Source: Blastocladiella emersonii ATCC 22665
Lineage: Eukaryota > Blastocladiomycota > Blastocladiomycetes > Blastocladiales > Blastocladiaceae
Reading direction: 5' to 3'
Assembly: GCA_025594325.1 (NCBI GenBank)
Contig: JANHCV010000001.1
Location: 3,038,001-3,102,000, forward strand
DNA length: 64,000 nucleotides
Below, piece by piece: positions 23,697-33,626 of this stretch; position 1 is the first letter of the stretch, and every line of letters begins with the position of its first letter. The position numbers and the translations under genes were made by a program. The notes beneath the pieces were generated by a model. It was not told the DNA's origin, ran no database searches, and saw only the letters and a list, made by a program, of their open reading frames with translations.

Positions 23697-24078
23697 TGTT
23701 GCTGCGGACCCCCGCTCTCCCTGCCTCCCGTTTGACTGTCTTTGCCGTTTGAATACATATTTGACCCCACCCACCGCCTTTCGATGGTTGCTAGTCGCGC
23801 GAGACGGGCGTGGTCCGTCGGGCCGATGCTATGGCGGTCCACATGTGACAAAAGGGTAAAACATTCCCGTTTCCTTCGCGCTTCGACTTTTGTCTCGCTG
23901 AAACTTCGCGGAATCTTCCCGCGAGCAGGGAACCCTTTCCGCAAGCCTTCCGTGGCGCCACATCGGAACGGGCCGGAGAGAGCCGGGTCATGTGAGGCGA
24001 CGCCACAGCTCCATCTCAGCGTCGCCGCTGCCTCGCTGTCCCTCTCCCTTTCCCCGATCCACATGAAGCGCATGCACC
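23697..24078. other. left edge of the accessory island
   Basis: 382 bp with 3' UTR of the mitochondrial gene and then sequence of lower GC. It contains GAAACTTCGCG...TTCCCGCG near 23898-23925, which resembles a stretch at 28780-28810 on the other side of the island. No gene seen. Confidence 0.4.
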
Positions 24079-24939
24079 ATGGAAAACTCTGAACCACTTA
24101 ATGCAAACTCCAGCAACGAACTCGCCAACGCACACATCGCCGCGGCTGTCGCGCGCGTTGAACATCTTATCCGAGGCGCCCAACGGGACGTCCGTCTGTC
24201 GACCGACGATCCGACACGGCTTGCACTAGCTTCGGAAGAGCTCGACGACGTCGTGGATACCATCGATCGCCTTTATGATCACCTCAATCGCGACTGGGCC
24301 AACTACCGCATCGCCCACTGCCGCCGCATCCAGGACGAAATCCTTCACTTTTTCTTCGCGCCCGAAGCTCTCATCCGCGGTGGCCATGGCCAGCCTCTTC
24401 CCGGCGCACTCCCTGGGCGCGGTTCGCTTTCGGGTCTTGTTACTCGTATCGCAACAGGCGGTCGACCTGCTTTTCACATTCAGCCCAGGTTTCTTCTCTA
24501 CCTGAGCAACTATCGCATGCTACCAATGACGAAAATTGCTGCTATGTTCAAGATCTCTACGAGAACGCTTTATCGTCTCATCGACAAAGCTGGAATCAAG
24601 GATCAGATCGGCCACGCCAGGATTTCTGATGCACGGCTTGATGAGCTTATTCGCGAATATCTTGTCACGCACCCGTTGAGCGGCTGGCGCATGACTTTGG
24701 GCCATCTTCAGTCGGTCCTTTGTCGGCCCGTTCAGCACGCGCGTGTCCGCGACTCGCTCCGCCGCGTAAACCCTGGCGCCGTCAAGAATCGGCGCTACGC
24801 GCAAATCTCTCGCCGCGAGTTTCGCGTCGCTGGTCCAATGGCGCTTTGGCACCACGACGGCTACCACAGGCTCATTCAGTACGTTTTCCTGCCTCGCTCA
24901 CGTTATGCCCACTCCCTGAGTCGTCTCAATCCCGTCTGA
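24079..24939 (+). pseudogene. integrase-like transposon gene, internally truncated
   Basis: A 286-codon frame. The middle has a helix-turn-helix, MTKIAAMFKISTRTLYRLI, then ISDARLDELIREYLVTHPLSGWRMTLGHLQ and VRDSLRRVNPGAV. It then reaches MALWHHDGYHRLIQ, which matches the start of the rve integrase core (the first catalytic Asp) in a family of single-ORF integrase elements common in basidiomycete and animal genomes. The frame then jumps to YVFLPRS, a motif that in this family lies near the end of the core, and stops at TGA. The remaining catalytic Asp and Glu region is missing, so the copy looks internally deleted and inactive. A GTACGT at 24879 could be a donor, but I found no phase-compatible acceptor that removes the stop. 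Codons are richer in A/T at third positions than in neighbouring genes, consistent with mobile origin. Confidence 0.6.
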
Positions 24940-25029
24940 AAACGGACTTGTACTAACGTCTTGCCGCCGCCGAACGTCTCGCCGCCGTCGCATCTGGCCA
25001 CCCCGAATCTCTTTCATCCGAAGCTTGCC

Positions 25030-25881
25030 ATGTACGTGGCGGGCGGTGGCGACGTGTCGCGTCGTCGGTTCCTTCACGATACTTTTGAGAACCACCGCCG
25101 CGACCTTCCCGTAGAGCTTCGCGCGGTTGTCGACGGCCTCATCACCCAGGATTCTGAGCAGTTCTCCAGCGACGACGAGAAGCTGGCCAAGATTAAGACC
25201 GCGTACGTCAACGTCTCCTGCGAGGACATCGTCGATACGGCTCCCCTCGAAGCAATTTGCACGCGTGGATCTTGCATGTGTCAGACGCACTTCGGCTTCA
25301 TGAATCCTGGAGCGAGCGGCTACGACTGGGCGCGGTGGCTGTTCTGCCACGCGTACGGGTTCCCGCTCATTGATGCGCTTGACTCGTTCCACCACGGACT
25401 TCTTGGCCCTGCTGGACTTCCTAGCCTCTTGAATGGCTCGGCTCTTGCACTTGCTCGGGTCTTTCTCTCACACAAGGGATTTGCGCTGCCCGGCCCCAAG
25501 GACGTCGCCGATTGTTTTGTGGCAGACGCGCCAACGCCCGACCCTCTTACTGGAACTTGGTGGAACGACCTCGTGTACAGTTCCCTGCTCGATTGGCTCA
25601 AGACCAAAACTCGAGTGCAATGCGGAAAGCTCATGAAGGCGCTTACAACTGACCGGCGCGCCTACATCGACGGCAAGCTGAATACCGTGGACGTTGTCAT
25701 CTCACCATTCCCACAGGAAGATCGCGACAGGCGTCGTACCAAACCGTTCGTGCACCCTAGGACGTGCATCAAGGAGGTCGTTTTCTACATTCACGACTCT
25801 CGATTTGTGAATCCGTGGCCCTCAATCCGCGCCTGCCTTTTGGGTCTCATGGATGGCGAGATTACTTTTCACACTGGCTAG
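25030..25881 (+). CDS. unrecognised ORF following the integrase remnant
   Basis: 283 residues from the first ATG. The frame is open further upstream, in the same phase as the integrase-like ORF, back to its TGA at 24937-24939. The protein is soluble-looking and well mixed in composition, unlike random frames here. It has a Cys-containing segment CTRGSCMCQTHFGFMNPGASG, then SGYDWARWLFCHAYGFPLIDALDSFHHG. It ends VFYIHDSRFVNPWPSIRACLLGLMDGE. I know no family with this pattern. It could be a second ORF of the same element, the 3' part of a gene cut by one stop, or a cargo gene. Third-position base use matches the integrase remnant rather than the host genes. Confidence 0.5.
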   Translation: MYVAGGGDVSRRRFLHDTFENHRRDLPVELRAVVDGLITQDSEQFSSDDEKLAKIKTAYVNVSCEDIVDTAPLEAICTRGSCMCQTHFGFMNPGASGYDWARWLFCHAYGFPLIDALDSFHHGLLGPAGLPSLLNGSALALARVFLSHKGFALPGPKDVADCFVADAPTPDPLTGTWWNDLVYSSLLDWLKTKTRVQCGKLMKALTTDRRAYIDGKLNTVDVVISPFPQEDRDRRRTKPFVHPRTCIKEVVFYIHDSRFVNPWPSIRACLLGLMDGEITFHTG

Positions 25882-25986
25882 AGATGTGTCTGTCGCTGGT
25901 ACTTGTTCCTGTTTCTTGTTCTTTGTTTTTGATCTAGTTGTTAGATTAGTCACTTGATGCCTCGCGAACGAGGAACCGTCCGTCAG

Positions 25987-26285
25987 TGGACACGTTGCGC
26001 AATTCGGGCCTCTCCCCAAATCTTGAATGGCTGGGCGCGTCACGCGACGCGCCGAACCGCAACGCAAGCGACCTGCCACGCCTCTCGACAAGCGCTGCAC
26101 TCGCGACTCCCTGCAAAGCGAGGGCCGAACTTTCAGGCCCCGCTTCCGCGCGTCGGCCGCGTTCCGCGAGCGGCGAGAGGCGTGGCAGGTCGCGGCGGCG
26201 CCCGCAAGCTGGCGGCGGCGCAGGTCGCGTGGACGCGCCAGCCTTTCAAGATTCGGGGGGAGGCCCGAATTGCGCAACGTGTCCA
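25987..26285. mobile_element. MITE-like element with long imperfect terminal inverted repeats
   Basis: The left end, TGGACACGTTGCGCAATTCG..., is the reverse complement of the right end, with few mismatches over about 55 bp (25987-26041 against 26232-26285). An inner pair of 20 bp is perfect (26068-26087 against 26174-26193). The centre folds again around 26115-26145. The flanks GTCAG and GTGAG could be a degraded 5-bp target duplication. It has no coding capacity. The size (299 bp), structure and position between two transposon remnants fit a non-autonomous DNA transposon or a foldback element. Confidence 0.75.
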
Positions 26286-26321
26286 GTGAGTGCGACGCGT
26301 CTCAATCGCGATGTGAGACAT

Positions 26322-26343
26322 CACGTGATATCGCGACGCGTCC
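26322..26343. repeat. dispersed 22-bp repeat, copy 1
   Basis: This stretch, starting CACGTGATATCGCG and ending GCGTCC, recurs at 58326-58347 with one difference. Both copies follow GAGACA a few bases upstream and lie in non-coding DNA. It includes a CACGTG E-box. Confidence 0.6.
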
Positions 26344-26439
26344 CAAACGCACGTCACCCGACGCGAAAAATAGGGGCACATCCAAATCTTTTCTTAAAAG
26401 GGATTCTGATGATTACCTTCAGTGTAGTAACAGTACTAT

Positions 26440-28469
26440 AACCACAAAGCATACATCCGCCGTTGCGGCTATACATTCCCACAATCGACAAAGACGATCG
26501 TTGACACACGCGCGCGCGGGCTCAAGTAGCAGGTGGCCAGCGTAGTCGCGGCCCAGGTAGCGCTGGATAATACGTTCGTTGGGCGAGTCGCTGCAGATCT
26601 CAAGCATTATGAGGTTGAGCAGCTCGTACTCGTTGTTCGGCTCGCGTTGACGCCTGGTGCGCTCCGCGACGACGAGGTACGGCCCGTTTTTAACGGCTTC
26701 CGCCTCTCCGAGCGCTATTTGTTGGCCTCGTGATCCCACTGGAGCACGAGATCGCCGACCTGGATCGTCGCGTCGCGTAGTTGGTGCGGGCGCGCGGCAA
26801 CGCGGCCGTTGGCGCGCGACTTGGCGAAGCAGTGAGCCGCGAGGGCGACGTTCGACGCGTGGGCCTGGATCTGCGCCGAACGCGCGGCGAGGGCGACGTC
26901 AGCCGAGGTCGGGACTGTCCGATCCCACGTCGGGAAGAGGACCTTGGCGGGCCTGCGCGGTGCGCGCGCACACGAGCTCGAACAGCGAGCGACCCGTCGA
27001 CTCGCGGACCATGCAGCGGTCGGCGAAACGCGTCTCCGTGAGGTTCGCGTCGTGCGCCGGGTTACTGGCCGAGAGCTTGGCAAGGGCACGGATCAGCGGC
27101 TTGTGGCCTGACCCGACGCCGCCATTGGCGCCCAGGTTGTACAGCGTGACGTTGACCAGGCGGGAACCGACCAAGTAGGCCCAGTTGGCTACGAGGGCGG
27201 AGCCGCACGACCCGTTGTTAGTGATGATGCGCTTGGGGAACCCGTGGCGGTGAGCGAGTCGGCGGAGGAGGTCGAAAACGTGCTCGGCGACCATCAAGGG
27301 CACGTACTTGGCCTCAGGGTATCCCGTGAGCAGGCAGCGGGCGACGACGAGCGTCAACGAGGCCTTCGTCGCGCCCACTTGGACGTGGTCGAGATCGATC
27401 TCGTCAAACGGCACCACTGGAACGTCGCGCCCGCCAAGTAGGTCCCGATCCTGAGCTAGCGACCAGCGCTGGCACTCGTTGTCGCACGTCTCAACGATCC
27501 GCTGGACCGTACGACCATATTCCGCCAGTAGTATCGGGACACGACCTACTTGAGCGTCGCCTTCTGGCCGCGGTGGCCGAGCCCGTTGTGCAGGAACACC
27601 AGGACCTTCTGCTGCGCGTCGCGGGCGACGACGACAGGGCGCGGCCTGAGCTTCCTCTCGGCGACGCGGTACAGGAGCCCGTTGTCAGCGAACCGGTGCT
27701 GCGCAGCACACGAGCGGAACAGGTCGGCGTTGCGCGTGCTGGTCGCCGACTTGGGCATGACGTATGACGAGTAGTAGTCGTAGATCTCCTGGTGGTACGC
27801 CGTGTACCCGTCGGCGAGATGGTGGTGACCAGCCATGATCTCGGCGGCCGTGACGCGGTCAAGACCAGCTTCGACCCACGCATCGAGTTCGGCGTCCTCG
27901 ACCGTGCCCGCCTTGCGGTTGCGGACCGTCTCCACGCGTGACAGCGCGTCGGCGAGCACGTGCTTTTCGCGCGAGATGTGCTTCATCTGGATGTTAAACT
28001 CGCGCGCCGCCGAAAGCCACCGCCCCATGGCCGGGTCTAGCGGGTCGGTGCTGTCACTGAACATGCTGGCGACGGCGGACGAGTCGCGGCGGCCGTTGAG
28101 GTACGGGCGCAGCTTGTGCGTCGCCACGAGCACGCGCTGCGTATTTTTGAGTACCGTAGACTTGAACCGGACTGGGTGCTCCGAGTCGACGTCGTTCTCA
28201 TCAACGCGCATGAGCGCAGCGCCGACGCTGACGTCTGAAGTGTTGACGTACAGGACGAGCTCAGCGTCGGGCTTGACCTCAGCGGCCTGCAGCGCGAGGA
28301 TGTCCTCAACGATGGCTTTGACCTTGTTGAGCGTAGCGGCGGGCTCGGCCGACCAGTTGATAAGCGTGTCGGGCAGCGCGCCGTCGCGTCGGCGGGCGAG
28401 GTCAAGGAGCGGCTCGATGAACGTCAAAAGGTGCACGACATAAGCAGGTTGAATAGAGACTGAGCGCAT
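26440..28469 (-). pseudogene. degraded Ty3/gypsy-type retrotransposon pol fragment
   Basis: Read on the minus strand, the order is that of gypsy pol. First comes the end of reverse transcriptase and RNase H (VNTSDVSVGAALMR, then HISREKHVLADALSR). Then the integrase zinc region (HNGLGHRGQKATL, a stop, and RYYWRNM with CDNECQR in shifted frames). The integrase core pieces follow (FDEIDLDHVQV; HGFPKRIITNNGS...). Last is a tail with IQVGDLVLQWDHEANK and NGPYLVVAERTRR. Several stops and frameshifts break it, the 5' part of pol and gag are absent, and no LTRs were found. The second catalytic Asp of the integrase (normally in DNG) is Asn here. It is an inactive relic. Confidence 0.8.
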
Positions 28470-29654
28470 CGTTCCTCACGGCACCCCACTGCAAGGTCTC
28501 ACGGTGCACGCACAGGGTACATGACCAGCGGGAGCAACGGGCCAGGATGCCTCCTCGTGGCATGTGCGCTCACGTTTACGATGAGCAACCCGGGACTTTT
28601 CAGTGTGTTGAGTGGTGCGTGGGTGATAATATGCTATATTAGATTACATTGCATCGAGTGTCTAGGGTCCGGGGGTGGGAGAGCGGGAGCTATAGGCCAG
28701 CTGAAGGCAGAGCGAGCGGCAGAGCGGTGGCGGGAGGCGGTTCCGAGGTCACCCGAGCGCCACTCAGGAATCTTCGAGCGAAACTTCGCGCGAAGTTCCC
28801 GCCGAAACCCTTTTGTCTCGAAGAAGAAATCAACGGAAATTCCGTGGAGGCCTTCCCACTTCCCTTAAAAATTCCTTGAAGATTAAATCAGTCTAGCTGT
28901 GCTTTTTGAAGCGTAAAACGAACCGGAAGTGAAGTGGAACCTTTTGTCAGGGATGGTACGCCATACGATGCCCTCTGCGGCCGTCCAGGAATCGGCACGG
29001 GGCTCGACCTGGCCAGGACGGCCGCCGCCGGTCCCGACCCTGGCCGTCGCCACGGCCGCAGTTGTGCCAGTTGCGCGTTGTGGCCGGCCACAGCCGGCGA
29101 GAAGGCCCGGGCGGAAAAGGAGGATCGGCGCAGCGCGAGAACGCGATGTGCGAGACATGCACGTGCGCCTGAGCTGCGCCACCGAGATCGCGTCGTCGCC
29201 GGCCGACCGCTCCCTGGGAACGGCGTCACGCATCGCTCGCCTCGGCAGCATGTTTCTCCACGCCCGCGGCAACGGGCCCGCGGAGGCGGTGATGATGGGC
29301 AACAGCGTCCGAGACCGCGGCAGCGGCTAGCGCTCTCCCACGCTTTCCCTCAGCTGCGCGTCTCAGCGTGATCCATCTCACCCCGCCGCCACGATGCCGA
29401 TCCCACCCGCCTCCGCCGTTGCCGAGCGGCTCGGCGTCCCGCCGCGCTCGCTGCTGTTCAGCGGGCCGCTGCACCCGCACCCGGCCGCGCACCCGCCCAC
29501 GCCGCTGCCGCTCCTGCAGCCCCCACACCTCGCGCGCGTCTTCACCCCTCCGCTCCCGCGTCGCCTCTCGTCCTCCCCGGACCTCCACCATCCACGCTTT
29601 GCCCCGCTCAGCAACCTCTCTGACACCACCACCACACCCACCACACCTACCACG
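28470..29654. other. right edge of the island and upstream region of the LEA-like gene
   Basis: About 1.2 kb. The left part is island DNA, including a perfect 16-bp palindrome AACTTCGCGCGAAGTT at 28782-28797. The right part is CT- and CA-rich leader ending CACCTACCACG before the chosen ATG. An in-frame ATG at 29394 would add 87 Pro/Ser/Leu-rich residues that look like translated leader. Confidence 0.5.
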
Positions 29655-31732
29655 ATGCCGCACCACCCACACCGCGCTCCCGCGCAGCCGGTCACGGCGA
29701 CCACCACCACCGCCGACACCATCATCCGCACGGCCGAGCCCATCGACGAGGGCGCGCCGAGCTACGCCGACGTGGTCAAGACGGGCGAGCTGCCTGTTGT
29801 CGAGGCCGGTACGCGTCGCGTCTCGCGCGCTGCGTTTCACACGCGACCCCGCGACTCACACCACCACCCTCGCTCGTCTCCGTAGTCCCCAACGAGCCGA
29901 CGGTCGTCAGCTCCGAGACGGTGATCACGACGACGACGGTCCCGCGCCCCGCCGAGCCCATGTCGGTGTCGCCGCGCCATGATCAGCCGGCGCATCACCA
30001 TCATCAACCCGCGCATCACACGGCTGCCGCCGCCGCGGACGCCGACGCCAACACGGCGGGCCTGCGCGACGCGCTCGACTCGGGTCTCGAGTCGGCCGAG
30101 GGCGTGATCAACGCGGCGGGCGCGCAGGCGGCGCGCCTGGCGCACGACGCGACGGCGGCCGTCGAGCGCACGGCGGACCGCGCGCGCGGGACGGCCGAGT
30201 CGGTGCTGCGCGGTCCGGCCAAGTCGGCGGCGCGCGTCATCACGGACGAGGGCCAGTCGGCGGCTGAGCGCGCGGCCGATCTTGGGCGGCGCGCCGAGAC
30301 CATGGCCGAGGACGGCGTGCGCCGCGCCGCGTCGGGGATCAAGGAGGCGGCGCAGCAGGACGCGGCCGGCGTCAAGGAGGCGGTCCAGCACGGCGCCGAG
30401 CAGGTCAAGCAGACGGCGCGGTCGGCCGAGCACCAGGCGGCCAAGACGGCCGAGAACGTCGGGCACCAGGCAGCCAAGACGGCCGAGGACCTGGGCCAGC
30501 GCGCCGCCGAGACGCTCGGGTCGGCCGAGCACGAGGCGGCCAAGGCGGCCGAGTCGATGGGCCAGCGCGCGGCGGACGCGACCAAGTCGGCCGAGCGCAC
30601 CATGTCGCAGGCGGCCGAGTCGGTCGGCCACCGCGCCGCCGAGACGCTGCACTCGGCCGAGCACCGTGCCGCGGACGCGGCGCAGACGGTGCGTTCGGGT
30701 CTCGCGTCGGCGGCCGGCACGGCGCGGCACGCGGGCGGGACCGCGGCCGACGCGGCGCGCTACGGGTTCGAGGCGGCCAAGGAGACGGCCGAGGAGACGC
30801 TGCACCGCGCCGAGGCCACGGCCAAGTCGCGCGCCCAGGTCATGCTCGAGGAGCTCGAGGGCGCGGCCGAGTCGGGCACCGAGGCGGTGCGCGCGCGCCT
30901 CGACAAGTTCAAGCCCGTGCGCGGCACGTCCGCCGGCGAGGGCGGCGCGGCCGGCGCCGAGGACTCGGCTGAGGAGGGCACTGCCGCGGGCGGCAAGGCC
31001 GTGATCAAGGAGGCCATCTCCAAGGCGACCGAGGTGGCCGAGGAGCTCGCCGAGGCCAAGCTCGACCAGTCGGTGCGCGACTCGCAGGCGCGCGCCGAGT
31101 CGATTCTGAGCAAGATCGAGAGCGCGGCGTCGGCGGGGCCCGCGGCAGTGCGCGCGCAGCTCGATGCGCCGGCTGAGCAGCCCGAAAAGTCGCTCGCCGA
31201 CAAGGCCAAGGACGCGGGCCGCCGCACCATGGACACGGTGCGCGCCGAGCTCGAGGAGCTCACAGCGACGGGCCGCGACGAGACGGCGCAGCTGCGCGAG
31301 GCCGAGGCGGCGGCGCGCGACGCGGTCAAGGCGACGCGGCGCGCCGAGGGCAAGCAGGGGATCCCGCTGCCCGAGGACCTGGACGAGGCCGAGTCGGGCG
31401 TCCTCGACACGCTGTCGTCGGCGCTGCACCGCGTCGAGGACTCGGTCGCCGAGGTGGTCGAGGGCGCCGAGACCACGGTCGCGGGCGCCGTCGGGTCGCT
31501 GGCCGACCGCGTGCGCGCGCTGCGCGACCAGGTGGCCGAGGGCCTCAAGAACGCGGTGTCGTCCGGGTCGGGCCCCGTGCCCGCGCCCACGCCGGCCGAC
31601 GAGTACGAGGAGCTCCTGCGCGCGCCGTCGGACGAGCTGTCGCTGACGCAGGGCGAGGAGGAGAGCCTCGCGGCCGAGAAGCGCGCCGAGCTGTTTGCCG
31701 ACGACCTCGTCACGCTGATCAACGAGGAATAG
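29655..31732 (+). CDS. LEA-like protein with long amphipathic helical repeats
   Basis: Exons 29655-29808 and 29886-31732 (77-nt intron) give 666 residues. After a His/Thr/Pro-rich N-terminus, almost the whole chain is Ala/Glu/Lys/Arg/Asp-rich, with repeats of the type QAAKTAEDLGQRAAETLGSAEH recurring every 11-22 residues (about residues 95-330). This pattern is typical of group-3 LEA, apolipoprotein-like and perilipin-like helices. Such proteins are linked with desiccation or heat protection or with coating membranes and lipid droplets; a stress or membrane role here is inference. There is no signal peptide or hydrophobic segment. The C-terminus is acidic and ends VTLINEE. The start at 29655 follows a CA-rich leader typical of this genome; 29394 is the alternative. 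It converges on HEM14 with 103 bp between stops. Confidence 0.75.
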
Positions 31733-31835
31733 GCGCGTGCGCGCGCGTCGTTGTCGGGTGAGGGCGCCGTGTGTGCGGGCCCGCATTGATTGCTCGTGTT
31801 GAGATATCATGTGTATAAAGCTATCCATCCATTCA

Positions 31836-33356
31836 TCACACTCGCGCGGTGGCAGCAATAGTACGCGCCGCGTCCCACGCACTGCGGACGCAGTCGTTGA
31901 CGCCGACGCCGCGGTACCACGCGCCCGCGAGGTGGACGCGCGGGTCGAGCGCGGCGCGGGCCGCATCGACGCGACGGACGTGGCCGACGGCGTACTCGGG
32001 GATGCAGTCGCGGTGAATGCGCGCGCACACGGCGACGGGCTCGGCGGTCCACGGCGGGATGCACAGGTGGAACCGGATCGCGTCGAGCGCGCGGCGCGCC
32101 GCCTCCGCCTCGCTCGGCAGCGCCGGCAGGCCCACAAAGTAGTGCCCGCCCATCATGACCGTGAACTTGACGACGTGGTCCTCGGCGGCGTCGGGCCGCG
32201 GTACCGCGGCCGAGTCGAAGATGATGCCCAGCAGGTGCGGGTCGGTCCGGGAGCCCTTGGACAGCGGCGACAGCACGCCGAAGCCCTGGCACCGGTCGAG
32301 CACGGCGCGCGGCACGTCCGCGGCGCGGAACGCGATGTTGGTTACGGCCACGGTCACGGCGGACATGTCGGCCAGCGGCGCGAGCGCGGCGGGGTCCGTG
32401 GACGGCGGGTTGAGCGCGGCAAGGGCGGGCGCGGGGATCGCGGAGATGACGTGGTCGGCGGTGATGGGCGCCCCCGTCGAGGTGTGGACCTCGAGGCCGG
32501 TGTTAGTGGAAACGATCTTGGTCGGCGTGGTCTCGGTGCGGACCTCGACGCCCGCGGCATCGAGCGACTTGGTCGCGGCGGCGACGACGGACTCGAGCCC
32601 GTCGCGCAGCGCGTAGATGCTGGCGCCCTTGACGCGGTCCCACAGCCGCGCGAGGTCGGGGTTTCCGGCGAGGAGCGCGGCGAGGGCGGCCTGGTCGGCG
32701 GGCGGCGGCGTGGTGGCGCCGCGGAGCATGCCGAGGGCCACGGACCCGAACTCGCGCTCGGCGCGGGCGAGCGACGGGAACGTGGCCTCGACACTCAGAA
32801 TCCGCGCGCTGTTGGCGTAGATGCCGTGGACGATGGCGGACACGAGGTTTTCGGCGAGGGCGGGCGAGAAGCGGCGCGCGACGAGGTCGTATACGCTCTC
32901 GTCCCCGGCAGCGGGCGGGTTGCGGCGGCGCAGGACTTCGCGGATGGCGATGGGCCCGATGTTGTGCATGGCCGAGGTCGAGTCGCGGCACTTTTTCCAC
33001 ACGGCGGGGAGCGACGAGGGCAGCAGCTCGATCTTGTCGTTGCGCAGGAGGAAGCGGTTCTTTGCGCTGGGCGACGACTTGGGGACGACGATGAGCTGGT
33101 CCTCGAGGCCCAGCTGCTGCAGGTAGTCGACGGTCACGGCGCCCGCGAGGCCGACGGGCCGCAGCGTGCGCGGGCCCGACTCGAGCAGGACCGGTTTCCC
33201 GTCGACTTCAGCGCGCTCGGTCTGGATCCAGCCGCCGGGCCGCGCGGACCGCTCGAGGACCGTGACCGAGGCCAGGGGGAGCGCGCGCTTGACGTAGTGG
33301 GCGGCGGCGAGGCCCGTGATGCCGCCGCCGAGGATGGCGACGCGGGGGCGGGACAT
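31836..33356 (-). CDS. HEM14: protoporphyrinogen oxidase (haem synthesis)
   Basis: A mitochondrial inner-membrane flavoenzyme that oxidises protoporphyrinogen IX to protoporphyrin IX, the step before ferrochelatase. It is 506 residues in one exon, the normal size. It begins with the FAD dinucleotide-binding motif VAILGGGITGLAAAHYVKR. It then has the PPOX signature ESGPRTLRP and a region SARPGGWIQTER as in other PPOX enzymes. GASIYALRDGLESV and the C-terminal FAD contact HLAGAWYRGVGVNDCV also match the family. The start is MSRPRVAILGG, so there is no long cleavable presequence, as in other PPOX enzymes. Divergent from an NTF2-like gene. Confidence 0.93.
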   Translation of the reverse strand: MSRPRVAILGGGITGLAAAHYVKRALPLASVTVLERSARPGGWIQTERAEVDGKPVLLESGPRTLRPVGLAGAVTVDYLQQLGLEDQLIVVPKSSPSAKNRFLLRNDKIELLPSSLPAVWKKCRDSTSAMHNIGPIAIREVLRRRNPPAAGDESVYDLVARRFSPALAENLVSAIVHGIYANSARILSVEATFPSLARAEREFGSVALGMLRGATTPPPADQAALAALLAGNPDLARLWDRVKGASIYALRDGLESVVAAATKSLDAAGVEVRTETTPTKIVSTNTGLEVHTSTGAPITADHVISAIPAPALAALNPPSTDPAALAPLADMSAVTVAVTNIAFRAADVPRAVLDRCQGFGVLSPLSKGSRTDPHLLGIIFDSAAVPRPDAAEDHVVKFTVMMGGHYFVGLPALPSEAEAARRALDAIRFHLCIPPWTAEPVAVCARIHRDCIPEYAVGHVRRVDAARAALDPRVHLAGAWYRGVGVNDCVRSAWDAARTIAATARV

Positions 33357-33626
33357 GATGGTCTCGATTGCGTCTAGAGGTCGCGATACATGGGGTGAAT
33401 GGTTGTTGATGGCCCGAGGAGAGGGAGAAGGTTGCGGCCAACGGCTCGGCCGACAGAGCGAGCGTCGCGATCGGCGCGCCCCACGTGATGGGCGTTTCCA
33501 CGCGTTCCCTCCGCCCTTGGCCGCGGGCGCTCGGTCGGGGACGCCCACGCGCTGCCTCTCCTCCTCCGGCTCTCGCTCTCTCGCTCTCTCGATCCCGCAC
33601 AGACAGCTTATGCAGTGCAAACGCAC
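33357..33626. promoter_or_regulatory. bidirectional promoter region (HEM14 / NTF2-like)
   Basis: 270 bp between divergent start codons with CTCTCG runs at 33570-33590 on the NTF2-like side. Confidence 0.55.

Noticed and set aside
24879-25023. Joining the integrase-like ORF and the next ORF by a GTACGT intron with the TACTAAC branch site at 24951
   Set aside because: The first AG after the branch site (25022-25023) gives the wrong phase, and no nearby acceptor both removes the TGA and keeps the frame.
29837-32137. 766-codon frame on the minus strand opposite the LEA-like gene
   Set aside because: It is the antisense shadow of a GC-rich repeat gene: Arg/Leu/Gly-rich, no motif, and it overlaps HEM14 in another frame.
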